A stretch of DNA of 64,000 bases, taken from contig ONBK01000004.1 in assembly GCA_900316055.1 (NCBI GenBank), positions 179,836 through 243,835 of the forward strand, in the 5' to 3' direction. Of the stretch, positions 51,645-59,854 are shown in pieces. Within the stretch, counting starts at the first letter, position 1. Every line of letters starts with the position of its first letter. The DNA comes from an uncultured Bacteroidales bacterium. GTDB taxonomy: Bacteria > Bacteroidota > Bacteroidia > Bacteroidales > P3. A model generated the notes under the pieces. The model worked only from the letters and a program-made list of their open reading frames with translations. It searched no databases and was not told the DNA's origin. The translations under genes were made by a program, and so were the position numbers.

Positions 51645-54428
51645 TTACTTGATGATGAGTTTCTCAATCTTGCTGAAGGTGTCGTTGGTGACGCGCACGA
51701 AGTAAGCGCCGGCGGGGATGTTGCTGACGTTAATCATGTGCTCGCTTTCAGCATTGATGTTAGCGTTGTAAATCACGCGGCCGCTCATGTCGAGGATGCT
51801 GCAGTTGACCATGCCGGTGACACCCTTCACATTCAGTTTCACCATGGAAGTGGCGGGGTTGGGAGCAAGGGTGATGTAGGACTCAGGAGCGACGGGGTCG
51901 ATACCGACATTGAAGGGAGCCCAGTGGCTGTACACGGTGAACTCGTACTCAGCGTTGGCCTCGATGCCGCTCAGGAAGTACACCCAGTAGGAACGCTCGA
52001 GAAGAGTGTTAGGATTCTCGGGATCAGTCTCATCAACAACATTGTACTCGTAGGCTTTGTAACCATCGGTACCCTGTTCTTCATTGTATTCAGGAAGCTC
52101 AACGCCGTTGAGAAGGACGCGGTCGATAACGGTGTGATCGGTAGTGGGCTCGAAGACGAAACGAACCTGAGAACCAGCAGTGACCTGAATCTGAGTGCCA
52201 CAGATATCATCATCGCCACGGGTGACGCTGACAGCGTGGTCAACATCCTCACCCTGACCTTCGACGTTGTCATCGCAGATAGCGCCAACGAGGGCGTGCT
52301 CAACGGGACGGGCGGGTCCGACGATGGGGCGAATCATAGGATAGTTGTCGATATTATAAGCGGTGATATTAGGACTTCTTACACTAGCAGGGGCGTTGGG
52401 GTCGTAAGCAATAACCTGGAGGTAGTTACCATCATTGGGAGCGGGGACATAGCGATAGTCGCGGGAACCAGCAGCAGCGTTGGCATACTGGGTCTCTTCA
52501 CCATTGTAGCCGAAACCGACGTTCACATAAGCACCAGTGTCGTTGCGGAAACGGAAGGAGCTGCGGGTACCGGCGAGGGCGAAGTTAGCGTCGTCGTTCA
52601 GACGATAGCCGAAACGATAGGAGCTATTGGGCTCGAGAGCAGGCTGTTCGATGAACTGGATGTTGATGGCCTTGTAACCGGCATCGGGAAGGATGTAACC
52701 ACCAGCGCTGTAAAGCTGGTCATTGATCTCGTTCTCCTGAACCTCGAAAGCCATACCGTCGATACCGCAGGAGAGAGAGCTGAAGTAGAGGCTGGAGGTA
52801 CCCTCTTCGTCCTCTTCATAACTCTCCTTGTAGGTAACGGGGACAATGGAAGCGCCTTCAATGTTATCGGCCGTACGGTCGGTAGCAGCGATAAGCTCGA
52901 GGCCACGGAAGACCCAGCCTTCGGGGATGTCGTTACCAGTGACGAAACGGGCGTGGACAGCATAGCCAGCCAGATTTGCGTGACCGCCTTCCTCGGGATC
53001 AGAACCCTGGTTGGTCACATAACCCTCATCGGTGAAAGCGGTCTGGAAGGAAGCGCCCGAGGGGATAATACCATTGTCAAGACCCCAGCGGTAACCACCC
53101 TCACGGTTGGAACCGGAAGAGAAAGACAGATTGGGAGTGACATAGTAGAGGACGGTGTCGAAGGTGCGGCTTTGGCTGCCACCAGCGACATTGATGTTGT
53201 AGAAGTTCTTACCAGTGGTGGCCACAGGAAGACCACGACCCTGGAAGCCACCCACGAGAGTGCCAGTGGTGTTCTCGAAGTTGTCGGAGTGGTTAATCCA
53301 GCTCTGCCCGCCATTGTTGGCTTCAATTTCGGTGTTGTAGAAACCACGCTCGTTGATAATCACGCCATAGGTGGTGTCCATGTTACCAGCGACAACAGTG
53401 GTGTTGGGGCCCTGGAGAACCTGGCTGAGGCTGGTACGATCGGTACCGGCGGTGAGGGTAGCATGGGCATTGGTGATGTTGGCAGTGCTGAGGTTCTGAG
53501 CATTGACACCCCAAGTCAGAGGAATCGACATACCCTGAGGGATCATGCCATAGAAACCGTCGAGGTTGGTGGGGCTGTTGAGGGCCCAGTACTCGCTGAG
53601 AGTGAGAGCCATCACGGCCACATTGTCGACAGCCCAGAAGTATCCGAAGACATTACCAGTGCCGTTGGACCAAGCGCGGATACGGAGCTCAATGGTCTGC
53701 TCGCTGTTGAGTCTGTGAGGCAGGACGTAACGAACCTTGTTGGCACCCCAACCATTGACGCTGACGTCAATACCGGTGACGTTGATTTCACGGGCCCACC
53801 ATTTGCCACCGGCTTTATAGTCGATGTAGCAACGATCGTAGTACTTACGATAGCTCTGGGTGAGGGACACCTCAATCATCTCGGCGTTGGCGGGACGCTG
53901 AACGCTGGGGACAGTGAAGTAGGTGTTGTAGACACCACTGGACTGAGAGGTCTCAAAGTAAGAGAGGAACATGAAACCATCATCCTCGGGCTCACGGGGG
54001 CTCAGCTCAGGATCGATATCCTCGGTGATCCAACTGAAACGTGAAACGCCCATCCAGTTAGCGAGCTGTGGAGCGATGGTACCACCGTTGGCCAGGAAGT
54101 CGGCGCAACTGCTGACACGCATCCATTTGCACTTGTCACCGGCAACATTGTGAGCGTTGGCGCTACCAACGAGGGTGTCGTTGATACGGTCGCTGGGGGT
54201 CACATTGGCGATGGTGTAATCGCTGGCGACATCAATCTTAAAGACCTGGATGGTGTCGTGACCATTGGCCTTGGTGAAGATGGAGGCCTTGTAGTCCACA
54301 GCAGCCTTGGTGGCAGCGGGAGCCTTCTCTCTAAGCGGCGCATTGTCCTTGATGGAAATGCGGTTGGTTTGTGCAAAGGCGACGGAGGCGCACAGAGCAA
54401 AACCCATAACCATTAATACTTTTTTCAT
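51645..54428 (-). CDS. Large secreted protein with T9SS type A sorting domain
   Basis: 927 residues. Signal peptide MKKVLMVMGFALCASVAFA. Residues about 130-290 (GFMFLSYFETSQSSGVYNTY, QTIELRIRAWSNGTGNVFGYFWAVDNV) look like a jelly-roll carbohydrate-binding or MAM-like domain, as seen before choice-of-anchor segments in secreted Bacteroidales proteins. The long middle part has no recognised domain. The last 75 residues (ITLAPNPATSMVKLNVKG, NCSILDMSGRVIYNANI, ISNIPAGAYFVRV-like VSNIPAGAYFVRVTN, KIEKLIIK) form the type A sorting domain. Very even codon use with little repeat content suggests a well-expressed gene. Own promoter at 54578-54607, terminator behind. Function unknown. Confidence 0.85.
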   Translation of the reverse strand: MKKVLMVMGFALCASVAFAQTNRISIKDNAPLREKAPAATKAAVDYKASIFTKANGHDTIQVFKIDVASDYTIANVTPSDRINDTLVGSANAHNVAGDKCKWMRVSSCADFLANGGTIAPQLANWMGVSRFSWITEDIDPELSPREPEDDGFMFLSYFETSQSSGVYNTYFTVPSVQRPANAEMIEVSLTQSYRKYYDRCYIDYKAGGKWWAREINVTGIDVSVNGWGANKVRYVLPHRLNSEQTIELRIRAWSNGTGNVFGYFWAVDNVAVMALTLSEYWALNSPTNLDGFYGMIPQGMSIPLTWGVNAQNLSTANITNAHATLTAGTDRTSLSQVLQGPNTTVVAGNMDTTYGVIINERGFYNTEIEANNGGQSWINHSDNFENTTGTLVGGFQGRGLPVATTGKNFYNINVAGGSQSRTFDTVLYYVTPNLSFSSGSNREGGYRWGLDNGIIPSGASFQTAFTDEGYVTNQGSDPEEGGHANLAGYAVHARFVTGNDIPEGWVFRGLELIAATDRTADNIEGASIVPVTYKESYEEDEEGTSSLYFSSLSCGIDGMAFEVQENEINDQLYSAGGYILPDAGYKAINIQFIEQPALEPNSSYRFGYRLNDDANFALAGTRSSFRFRNDTGAYVNVGFGYNGEETQYANAAAGSRDYRYVPAPNDGNYLQVIAYDPNAPASVRSPNITAYNIDNYPMIRPIVGPARPVEHALVGAICDDNVEGQGEDVDHAVSVTRGDDDICGTQIQVTAGSQVRFVFEPTTDHTVIDRVLLNGVELPEYNEEQGTDGYKAYEYNVVDETDPENPNTLLERSYWVYFLSGIEANAEYEFTVYSHWAPFNVGIDPVAPESYITLAPNPATSMVKLNVKGVTGMVNCSILDMSGRVIYNANINAESEHMINVSNIPAGAYFVRVTNDTFSKIEKLIIK

Positions 54429-54577
54429 TTTGATTGTTGTTTGATGTTAATATTATGTTTTTTCAATTTTTTTCTTTGTCTTTTACCAAATTCCCTCGTA
54501 TCGCTCAAAACCCAATCATTTCAGTACCAAAAACATGCACCCTAAAAGGGTACTTTTCCACATTATATTTTATGATG

Positions 54578-54607
54578 CAAATATAAGCATTTTTTTCTTC
54601 ACCACAA
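54578..54607 (-). promoter_or_regulatory. Bacteroidota promoter for the 927-aa T9SS protein
   Basis: Minus strand TTG (54607-54605) and TATATTTG (54585-54578) with 19 bases between, followed by CA. Gives a leader of about 140 bases; a small hairpin (accct/agggt, about 54539-54552) lies near its 5' end. Confidence 0.75.
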
Positions 54608-54642
54608 CTTTTTTTTGTTTTTTTATGATTTCCACGCCACAG

Positions 54643-54815
54643 GGGCGGCGGGGAAACCCACGGACACACTGGAGGATACACCGAGGGACGATGGCGGGCA
54701 GCAGGAAAACTGATGGACACACTAAGGATATGCCAAGTCCAACTATGGTAGGACTTGGGACGGTGTTGATACGGTGTTGGGACGGTGTTGATACGGTATT
54801 GGGACATGGAAATGC
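54643..54815. repeat. Composite dispersed repeat block
   Basis: Contains ggacacact twice (about 54664 and 54715), an inverted repeat ccaagtcc/ggacttgg around a 10-base loop (about 54732-54757), and two tandem copies of a 22-base unit beginning cggtgttgatacggt (about 54760-54805). The latter word is an arm of the palindrome at 12464-12499. Confidence 0.75.
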
Positions 54816-55039
54816 TAGAAAAGGTGTCCAGTTGTCCTTTGCGTTTGTTTGAGAGATTTTTTGAAAACAAATTAAAAAGAATACATTTATTATAAATATA
54901 GAAAAAGGCCATTGCATTGAAAAAGGACGCTGGACACTCGGGCACCTTATGGTGGGTTCAGAGGAGGCAAAAAAATCCCCACCGCACAATAAAACACCCT
55001 CCTCGTCGTTGTAAAAGACAAAAAAGAAAACTGTCACGC

Positions 55040-56695
55040 ATGAAGCAGGGAATAAGAAAGATACTATTCATTATAATAATAGGCACCGTTGCAGGCTGCG
55101 GGAGTCCGAAGAGGGCGACTACCGACGCGCGAGGGCGCTATGAGCGACCGCCGCTGCGCGAGGTGGGTGAAGAGCAGCTGAAGATCGACGGACGTCTTAT
55201 CGACGCACTGGCGTTGCAGGAGAGCGGCCGTTTGGACGAAGCCATGGAAGCCTTCGCCCGGCTGACCAAAGAGGAACCCTCCTGTGCGGCAGCCTGGTAC
55301 GAGATGGGGCGCCACATGATGGTCCGACGCTGGAGCGACAGCGCGGAGCATTGTCTGCAACGTGCCGTGAAACTGCAGCCCGACAACGTATGGTACCTCA
55401 AAGCCTTGGCACAGAACGAGGCACAGAACGGCAACGGCAAGGCGCTGACGGAGACGTGGGAGCGCATTGTGAAGGTGCAGCCCACGGTTTTGGAGAACTA
55501 CTACGAGCTTTCGAACGCCTATATCGAGACGGGCAACCTGACGAAGGCCATCGAGGTGCTGAACCGTGTGGAGCGCATGATAGGCGTGAGCGAGGAGGTG
55601 TCGCTGCAGAAGCAGAAACTATGGAACGCCACCGGGAAACCCGACAAGGCCCTGAAGGAGGTGGAGGCACTGGCCGACGCCTATCCTGGCGAAACGCGCT
55701 ACAGTGCCATCCTTGCCGAGAGCTACATGCAGCAAAAAGACTACCGCAAGGCCAAAAGCTATTACGACCGCATCTTGAAGCAGAATCCCGACGACCCATA
55801 TATTCACATCCAGTTGGCAGAGTACTACAAGGCTATGGGAAATCCCGCGGAGGCCGACAGCGAGATGGTGCGAGCCTTCTCCCATCCGGCGTTGTCGAGT
55901 CGCACAAAGTTGCAACTGTTAGGGTCGTTCTACTCCGAAGAGGAGTTCTACGGCTCGCGACGCGAAACGACGTTCCGCCTGATGGACTTAGCCATGCAAG
56001 GCTGCGACGACAGCACGGAGTTTGCCGCCTTCTACGGCAACGTACTGATGCAGCAGGAGAAATACGCTGAAGCAGCGTACCAGTTCGCGTTGGCGCTGCA
56101 AAGCGACAGCAGCCACTATGAGTTGTGGGAGGCCGAAATGATTTGCCTCACCGAGGTGGAGGGCGCCGAGGAGAGGCTGGCAGACTATGCTGCCCGTGCC
56201 GCGCGTCTGTTCCCCATGCACACGCTGCCGCATTACCTGTTGGCGCTGCACCGCTACCAGAAGAAACAATACGACGAGGCCTTGACGCATTTGTCCGATG
56301 CTATGAAATGGGGCTTCTCAAAGGGCTACTTGGAGGCCGAATGCTACGGCCTCGATGCCGAATGCAACTATGAGGCGGGGCATTACGACAAAGCCTGGAA
56401 GTCCTACGAACGTTGCCTAACCCTCCGGCCAGACGACTGGATGACGATGAACAACTACGCCTATCACTTAGCCATGCAAGGCACCGACCTCGCCAAAGCT
56501 GAGCAGTTGAGCCGTCGCACCATCGAGGCCGATCCCGACAACGCCAACAGCCTCGACACCTACGCCTGGATACTGCATCTGCAGGGACGCGACAAAGAAG
56601 CACTGCCCTATATGGAGAAAGCCGTGAAGCTCAATCCCAAGAGCGACACACTGCAGGAACACCTCAAGGTGATCAAGGGAGTGAAAGGACAATAG
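55040..56695 (+). CDS. TPR-repeat lipoprotein
   Basis: 551 residues from ATG 55040 (MKQGIRKILFIIIIGTVAGC); the lipobox VAGC puts the mature Cys at position 20. A longer frame from 54917 would bury the signal peptide and is rejected. From about residue 45 on it consists of tetratricopeptide repeats, e.g. LDEAMEAFARLTKEEPSCAA, NVWYLKALAQNEAQNGNGKA, YRKAKSYYDRILKQNPDDPY, and a last one GRDKEALPYMEKAVKLNPK. Probably faces the periplasm from the outer or inner membrane and scaffolds a complex. It is followed after 12 bases by a DUF4292 lipoprotein and a LolA-like protein, an arrangement found repeatedly in Bacteroidales; a role in envelope assembly is inferred. Confidence 0.86.
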   Translation: MKQGIRKILFIIIIGTVAGCGSPKRATTDARGRYERPPLREVGEEQLKIDGRLIDALALQESGRLDEAMEAFARLTKEEPSCAAAWYEMGRHMMVRRWSDSAEHCLQRAVKLQPDNVWYLKALAQNEAQNGNGKALTETWERIVKVQPTVLENYYELSNAYIETGNLTKAIEVLNRVERMIGVSEEVSLQKQKLWNATGKPDKALKEVEALADAYPGETRYSAILAESYMQQKDYRKAKSYYDRILKQNPDDPYIHIQLAEYYKAMGNPAEADSEMVRAFSHPALSSRTKLQLLGSFYSEEEFYGSRRETTFRLMDLAMQGCDDSTEFAAFYGNVLMQQEKYAEAAYQFALALQSDSSHYELWEAEMICLTEVEGAEERLADYAARAARLFPMHTLPHYLLALHRYQKKQYDEALTHLSDAMKWGFSKGYLEAECYGLDAECNYEAGHYDKAWKSYERCLTLRPDDWMTMNNYAYHLAMQGTDLAKAEQLSRRTIEADPDNANSLDTYAWILHLQGRDKEALPYMEKAVKLNPKSDTLQEHLKVIKGVKGQ

Positions 56696-56707
56696 ATTTT
56701 TAGATTT

Positions 56708-57187
56708 ATGAAGAAGATATTCATAGGGGTGGCGATAGTGACGGCGGTGCTACTGATTACCGGATGCCGCAGTTCAGAGAAGACCCCATCGACACCTCCC
56801 GAAGTTTACCAACCACGAGAGTATATCTCGATGAACTTCAGCGGTGAGGCCGACGGCATTGGATTCAGTGGCCAGCTGCGCATGGCCAAGGACAGCGTGA
56901 TATGGTGCAACTTCAGTAAGATTATCGACCTAGGACGCGCCATGGCGACACAAGACTCGGTGTGGGTGAGGATTCCCTTGCTGAACTGCAATGAGTCAGG
57001 CGACTATGGAATGGTGAAGCGGCTGACGGGCATCAGCGTCACCTACGACGAACTGCAATCCATTGTACTGAGCGACAACGCCGAAGAGCGCATCCGAAAT
57101 CTGGCTCGCCGCATGGGGCACGATGTCACGGTGCGCATCAAGCGTCGCGAGCGCGTGGAAAGTCTCACCTTCCCTTTCAACAAATAA
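56708..57187 (+). CDS. DUF4292-like lipoprotein
   Basis: 159 residues. Lipoprotein signal MKKIFIGVAIVTAVLLITGC. Mature part: YISMNFSGEADGIGFSGQLRM, VIWCNFSKIIDLGRAMATQD, VWVRIPLLN, then LTGISVTYDELQSIVLSDNA. The strand pattern and the place between a TPR lipoprotein and a LolA-like protein fit DUF4292, which has a LolA/LolB-like fold and a presumed lipid or lipoprotein carrier role. Most family members are about 230-260 residues; this one is shorter at the C-terminus. Family call moderate. Confidence 0.7.
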   Translation: MKKIFIGVAIVTAVLLITGCRSSEKTPSTPPEVYQPREYISMNFSGEADGIGFSGQLRMAKDSVIWCNFSKIIDLGRAMATQDSVWVRIPLLNCNESGDYGMVKRLTGISVTYDELQSIVLSDNAEERIRNLARRMGHDVTVRIKRRERVESLTFPFNK

Positions 57188-57200
57188 CACTTATGGAAAA

Positions 57201-57935
57201 ATGAAACGGACATTCTTAGCCATACTACTGCTGTTGCCGGCGATGGCCTTCGGACAGCAACTCGAAGAGGACTCGGCCACAAGGGTTGTGGACCGCTACC
57301 TCACGCTGATGAACGTAGAAGGTTATTCCGCGGACAGCATGCTGGTGATGGAGACCGCCGTGACGGTCTACGGATCGAGCGACACGCTGTGGCTGCGACG
57401 CTGGTTCGCACCGCCGAAAAAGTATCGCGTCGAGCAGTGGTACGACGGCCAGTTGCGGGAAGGACTGATAGGCAACGACGAGGATGCATTCCTCCACTAC
57501 AACGCCAAGGAAAAGCATTGGGACACGGTAAGCGAGAAAGATTTCCTGACACTCGTTTCGGGCTATGACTTCCGCGGGGCGCTGTACATGTGGCGCTGGA
57601 AGGGTGCCAAACTTATCTGGAACGGTACCACGGAACTCAAAGGGGAGCCACTGCAGGTGATCAAAGTGGAGCATCCCAACATGTATGACCGCTATTACAT
57701 GTTCGAACCCGGTAGCGGCCTGCTGACGCTGATAATCGAGACCGAGGACCACAACCCCAACTATGCGCCTCATAAAGAGGGGCACATCGACTGGAAGAGC
57801 TATCATGAATACCTGCCAGTGAGCAACCATTTGGTGCCGTCGTTAGAGAGTTTTATGCGCGATGGGAAGTTGACAATCCTCAGCACCACGGCACATCTTG
57901 AACCTATCAGACCTCGAATCTTCAACCGCGAATAG
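57201..57935 (+). CDS. Periplasmic LolA-like protein
   Basis: 244 residues from ATG 57201; signal peptide MKRTFLAILLLLPAMAFG. Mature part has the alternation typical of lipoprotein-carrier folds: VVDRYLTLMNVEGY, TLWLRRWFAPPKKYRVEQW, GNDEDAFLHYNAKEKHW, GTTELKGEPLQVIKVEHPN, YYMFEPGSGLLTLIIETED. An N-terminal helix followed by half-barrel strands suggests LolA-like transport of lipoproteins or lipids across the periplasm. A longer frame from 57123 overlaps the previous gene and has no signal peptide, so it is rejected. 13 bases after DUF4292; tadA starts 2 bases after its stop. Confidence 0.7.
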   Translation: MKRTFLAILLLLPAMAFGQQLEEDSATRVVDRYLTLMNVEGYSADSMLVMETAVTVYGSSDTLWLRRWFAPPKKYRVEQWYDGQLREGLIGNDEDAFLHYNAKEKHWDTVSEKDFLTLVSGYDFRGALYMWRWKGAKLIWNGTTELKGEPLQVIKVEHPNMYDRYYMFEPGSGLLTLIIETEDHNPNYAPHKEGHIDWKSYHEYLPVSNHLVPSLESFMRDGKLTILSTTAHLEPIRPRIFNRE

Positions 57936-57937
57936 CC

Positions 57938-58384
57938 ATGGGCATACTGGAGCGAGATGACGAATACTATATGGGTGAAGCCCTTCGCGAGGCCCGCAAG
58001 GCCGAAAGCGCCGACGAGATTCCCGTAGGTGCTGTGATGGTGTCGGGTGGCGACATCATCGGACGCGCCCACAACCAGACGGAGCTGCTGCACGACGTGA
58101 CAGCTCACGCCGAGATACTGGCCATCAGCGCCGCCACCGAACATTTAGGGGCGAAATACCTCACGGATTGCACCCTTTATGTCACCTTGGAACCTTGTGT
58201 GATGTGTGCCGGAGCGTTAGGATGGGCCCAGGTGGGCCGCATCGTCTACGGTGCCAGCGACGAGAAACGAGGCTTCGAACGGTTAGGACGCACGATGTTG
58301 CATCCCAAGACAGAGGTCACCGCCGGAATCCGCGCCGAGGAATGTAGCGAACTGGTGAAGGCGTTTTTCAGAAAGAAGAGATAG
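57938..58384 (+). CDS. tadA: tRNA-specific adenosine deaminase
   Basis: 148 residues. Converts A34 to inosine in tRNA-Arg(ACG). Zinc site and catalysis: HAEI (His ligand and Glu proton shuttle) and PCVMCAGAL (two Cys ligands); also YMGEALREARKAESADEIPVGAV at the start and RIVYGASDEKRG. Normal length. Starts 2 bases after the LolA-like gene and probably belongs to the same transcript. Confidence 0.95.
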   Translation: MGILERDDEYYMGEALREARKAESADEIPVGAVMVSGGDIIGRAHNQTELLHDVTAHAEILAISAATEHLGAKYLTDCTLYVTLEPCVMCAGALGWAQVGRIVYGASDEKRGFERLGRTMLHPKTEVTAGIRAEECSELVKAFFRKKR

Positions 58385-58401
58385 AATCATCATCACGAGA
58401 T

Positions 58402-58433
58402 AACGGAACAACGTAATAACGAAATAATAACAT
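58402..58433 (+). repeat. Octamer (aacgtaat) array between tadA and the nucleotidyltransferase gene
   Basis: Units aacggaac, aacgtaat, aacgaaat, aataacat, ending at the ATG of the next gene. Confidence 0.8.
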
Positions 58434-58434
58434 C

Positions 58435-59325
58435 ATGAAACCAACACTATTAGTTCTGGCGGCCGGCATGGGCAGCCGCTATGGAGGACTGAAGCAGATG
58501 GACGGCGTAGGCCCCCATGGGGAAATCATCATGGACTACAGCATCGAGGATGCCATCCGTGCCGGATTCGGCAAGGTGGTCTTCGTCATCCGCCACTCGT
58601 TCGAGGAGGAATTCAAACGCCACATCAATGCCGACCATTTCGGCAACCGGATTGCGGTGGAGTATGTCTTCCAGGAGCTCGACAAGCTGCCGGCGGGCTT
58701 CAAGGTTCCCGAAGGGCGTGAGAAACCCTGGGGCACCAACCACGCCATTCTCATGGCCAAGGAGGTCATCCACGAGCCCTTCGCCATCATCAACGCCGAC
58801 GACTTCTACGGCCGCGACGCCTTCGAGGTGATGGCACGTCACCTCGAAACCCTTGGGCAAACCAAGGGCCGCTATTGTATGGTAGGCTACCGTCTGGAGA
58901 ACACGCTGAGCGAGAACGGCACCGTGAGCCGCGGCGTCTGCGAGACCTCGGCCGACGGCCTACTCGTTGGCATGACGGAACGTACCTCTATCGGTCGCAC
59001 AGCCAACGGCATCGAATATAAGGACGCTGACGGCAGCATGCACCCGCTGGCCGCCGACGCTACGGTGAGCATGAACCTCTTCGGCTTCACGCCCGACTAT
59101 TTCGAGAAGAGTGAAGAGCTGTTCGTGGACTTCCTCAAGGAGCACGGCCAGGAGCTGAAATCGGAGTATTATATTCCCTTCGCGGTGAACACATTCATCC
59201 ACAGCGGCTATGCCACCATGACCGTGCTAAAGACCACCGCCCAATGGTTCGGCGTCACCTACAAGGAAGACCGCCCGATGGTCGTCGCCCGACTGGCCAA
59301 GTTGCATGAACAGGGAGTCTACTAA
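58435..59325 (+). CDS. Sugar nucleotidyltransferase-family protein
   Basis: 296 residues. Starts with the nucleotidyltransferase loop LLVLAAGMGSRYGGLKQMDG (G-x-G-x-R), includes the nucleotide-sugar region WGTNHAILMAKEVI, metal site INADDFYG, and VSMNLFGFTPDYFE. This fits the NTP_transferase superfamily (GlmU/RfbA relatives). Stand-alone enzymes of this type in Bacteroidales often lie next to a sugar or choline kinase, which is absent here. Substrate unknown. The left inverted repeat of GxxExxY gene 2 starts 5 bases after its stop. Confidence 0.82.
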   Translation: MKPTLLVLAAGMGSRYGGLKQMDGVGPHGEIIMDYSIEDAIRAGFGKVVFVIRHSFEEEFKRHINADHFGNRIAVEYVFQELDKLPAGFKVPEGREKPWGTNHAILMAKEVIHEPFAIINADDFYGRDAFEVMARHLETLGQTKGRYCMVGYRLENTLSENGTVSRGVCETSADGLLVGMTERTSIGRTANGIEYKDADGSMHPLAADATVSMNLFGFTPDYFEKSEELFVDFLKEHGQELKSEYYIPFAVNTFIHSGYATMTVLKTTAQWFGVTYKEDRPMVVARLAKLHEQGVY

Positions 59326-59329
59326 TCTC

Positions 59330-59358
59330 CCCGCTTACGCGAAATCCTGGAAATTCTT
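59330..59358 (+). repeat. Left inverted repeat flanking GxxExxY gene 2
   Basis: 29 bases (cccgctt, then cgcgaaatcctggaaat, then ctt, with two single-base insertions) that pair with 59874-59900. The 17-base core is perfect. Built from 9-base words (aaatcctgg). Confidence 0.85.
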
Positions 59359-59420
59359 CAGGATAGACTTGATCTCCACGTCGTGTCTGCTTAAATCTTT
59401 AAAATCCTAAAGAATCTGCC

Positions 59421-59813
59421 ATGAAAGACCAACTTGATGCATTGTCTTACGAGATTCGTGGGGCAGCGATGGAAGTGTATAACCATTTTGGACCGGGGTT
59501 GCTGGAATCCATTTACGAAAGTGCTCTGGTTGTTGAGTTGCGGTCACGCGACATCAAAGTCGAGTCGCAGGTTCCAGTAAAGGTTATGTACAAAAATCAG
59601 GTTATTTGCGCCGACTATCGGCTGGATTTGTTGGTGGACGACTTGATAATCTTGGAGTTGAAATCGGTGCAGGAACTTTCGCAGTTGCACTACAAACAGT
59701 TGCGCAGTTATCTCAAACTGATGAATAAACCCCTTGGCTGGCTTATCAACTTCAATGAACATGACTTTGCTCTTGGCATGATAAAAGTTCCAAACAGGTT
59801 CTATAGATTATAA
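59421..59813 (+). CDS. GxxExxY family protein, copy 2 (PDDEXK-type nuclease fold)
   Basis: 130 residues. Motif G-x-x-E-x-x-Y in GPGLLESIYESAL; nuclease-type residues Asp in CADYRLDLLVDD and E-x-K in IILELKSV; LGWLINFNEHDF near the end. It shares the layout but only moderate identity with copy 1 at 7118. Inverted repeats (59330-59358 with 59874-59900) enclose it, and a further 9-base periodic tract (aaatcttta, aaatcctaa; 59393-59410) sits just before its ATG. GC is lower than in neighbours. Role not known; the PD-(D/E)XK residues predict a nuclease. Confidence 0.9.
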   Translation: MKDQLDALSYEIRGAAMEVYNHFGPGLLESIYESALVVELRSRDIKVESQVPVKVMYKNQVICADYRLDLLVDDLIILELKSVQELSQLHYKQLRSYLKLMNKPLGWLINFNEHDFALGMIKVPNRFYRL

Positions 59814-59854
59814 TAGATTTCCAAGATTTGCCAGGCCTTAGTCAACCTATCAGT

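Larger units (their letters stand above)
54429..55039. other. Long intergenic region between divergent secreted-protein genes
   Basis: About 610 bases. It holds the leader and promoter of the 927-aa protein (to 54607), a repeat-bearing block at 54643-54815 that includes copies of the palindromic family, and an AT-rich stretch before the TPR lipoprotein gene. Frames of 100-155 residues cross it on both strands, but they are repeat-derived and lack family features, so none is called. Confidence 0.6.

Noticed and set aside
54505-55037. Overlapping frames of 105-155 residues in the intergenic region at 54.5-55.0 kb
   Set aside because: They consist of translated repeats (e.g. PYQHRPKSYH-type words), overlap the promoter of the 927-aa gene and show no recognisable domain.
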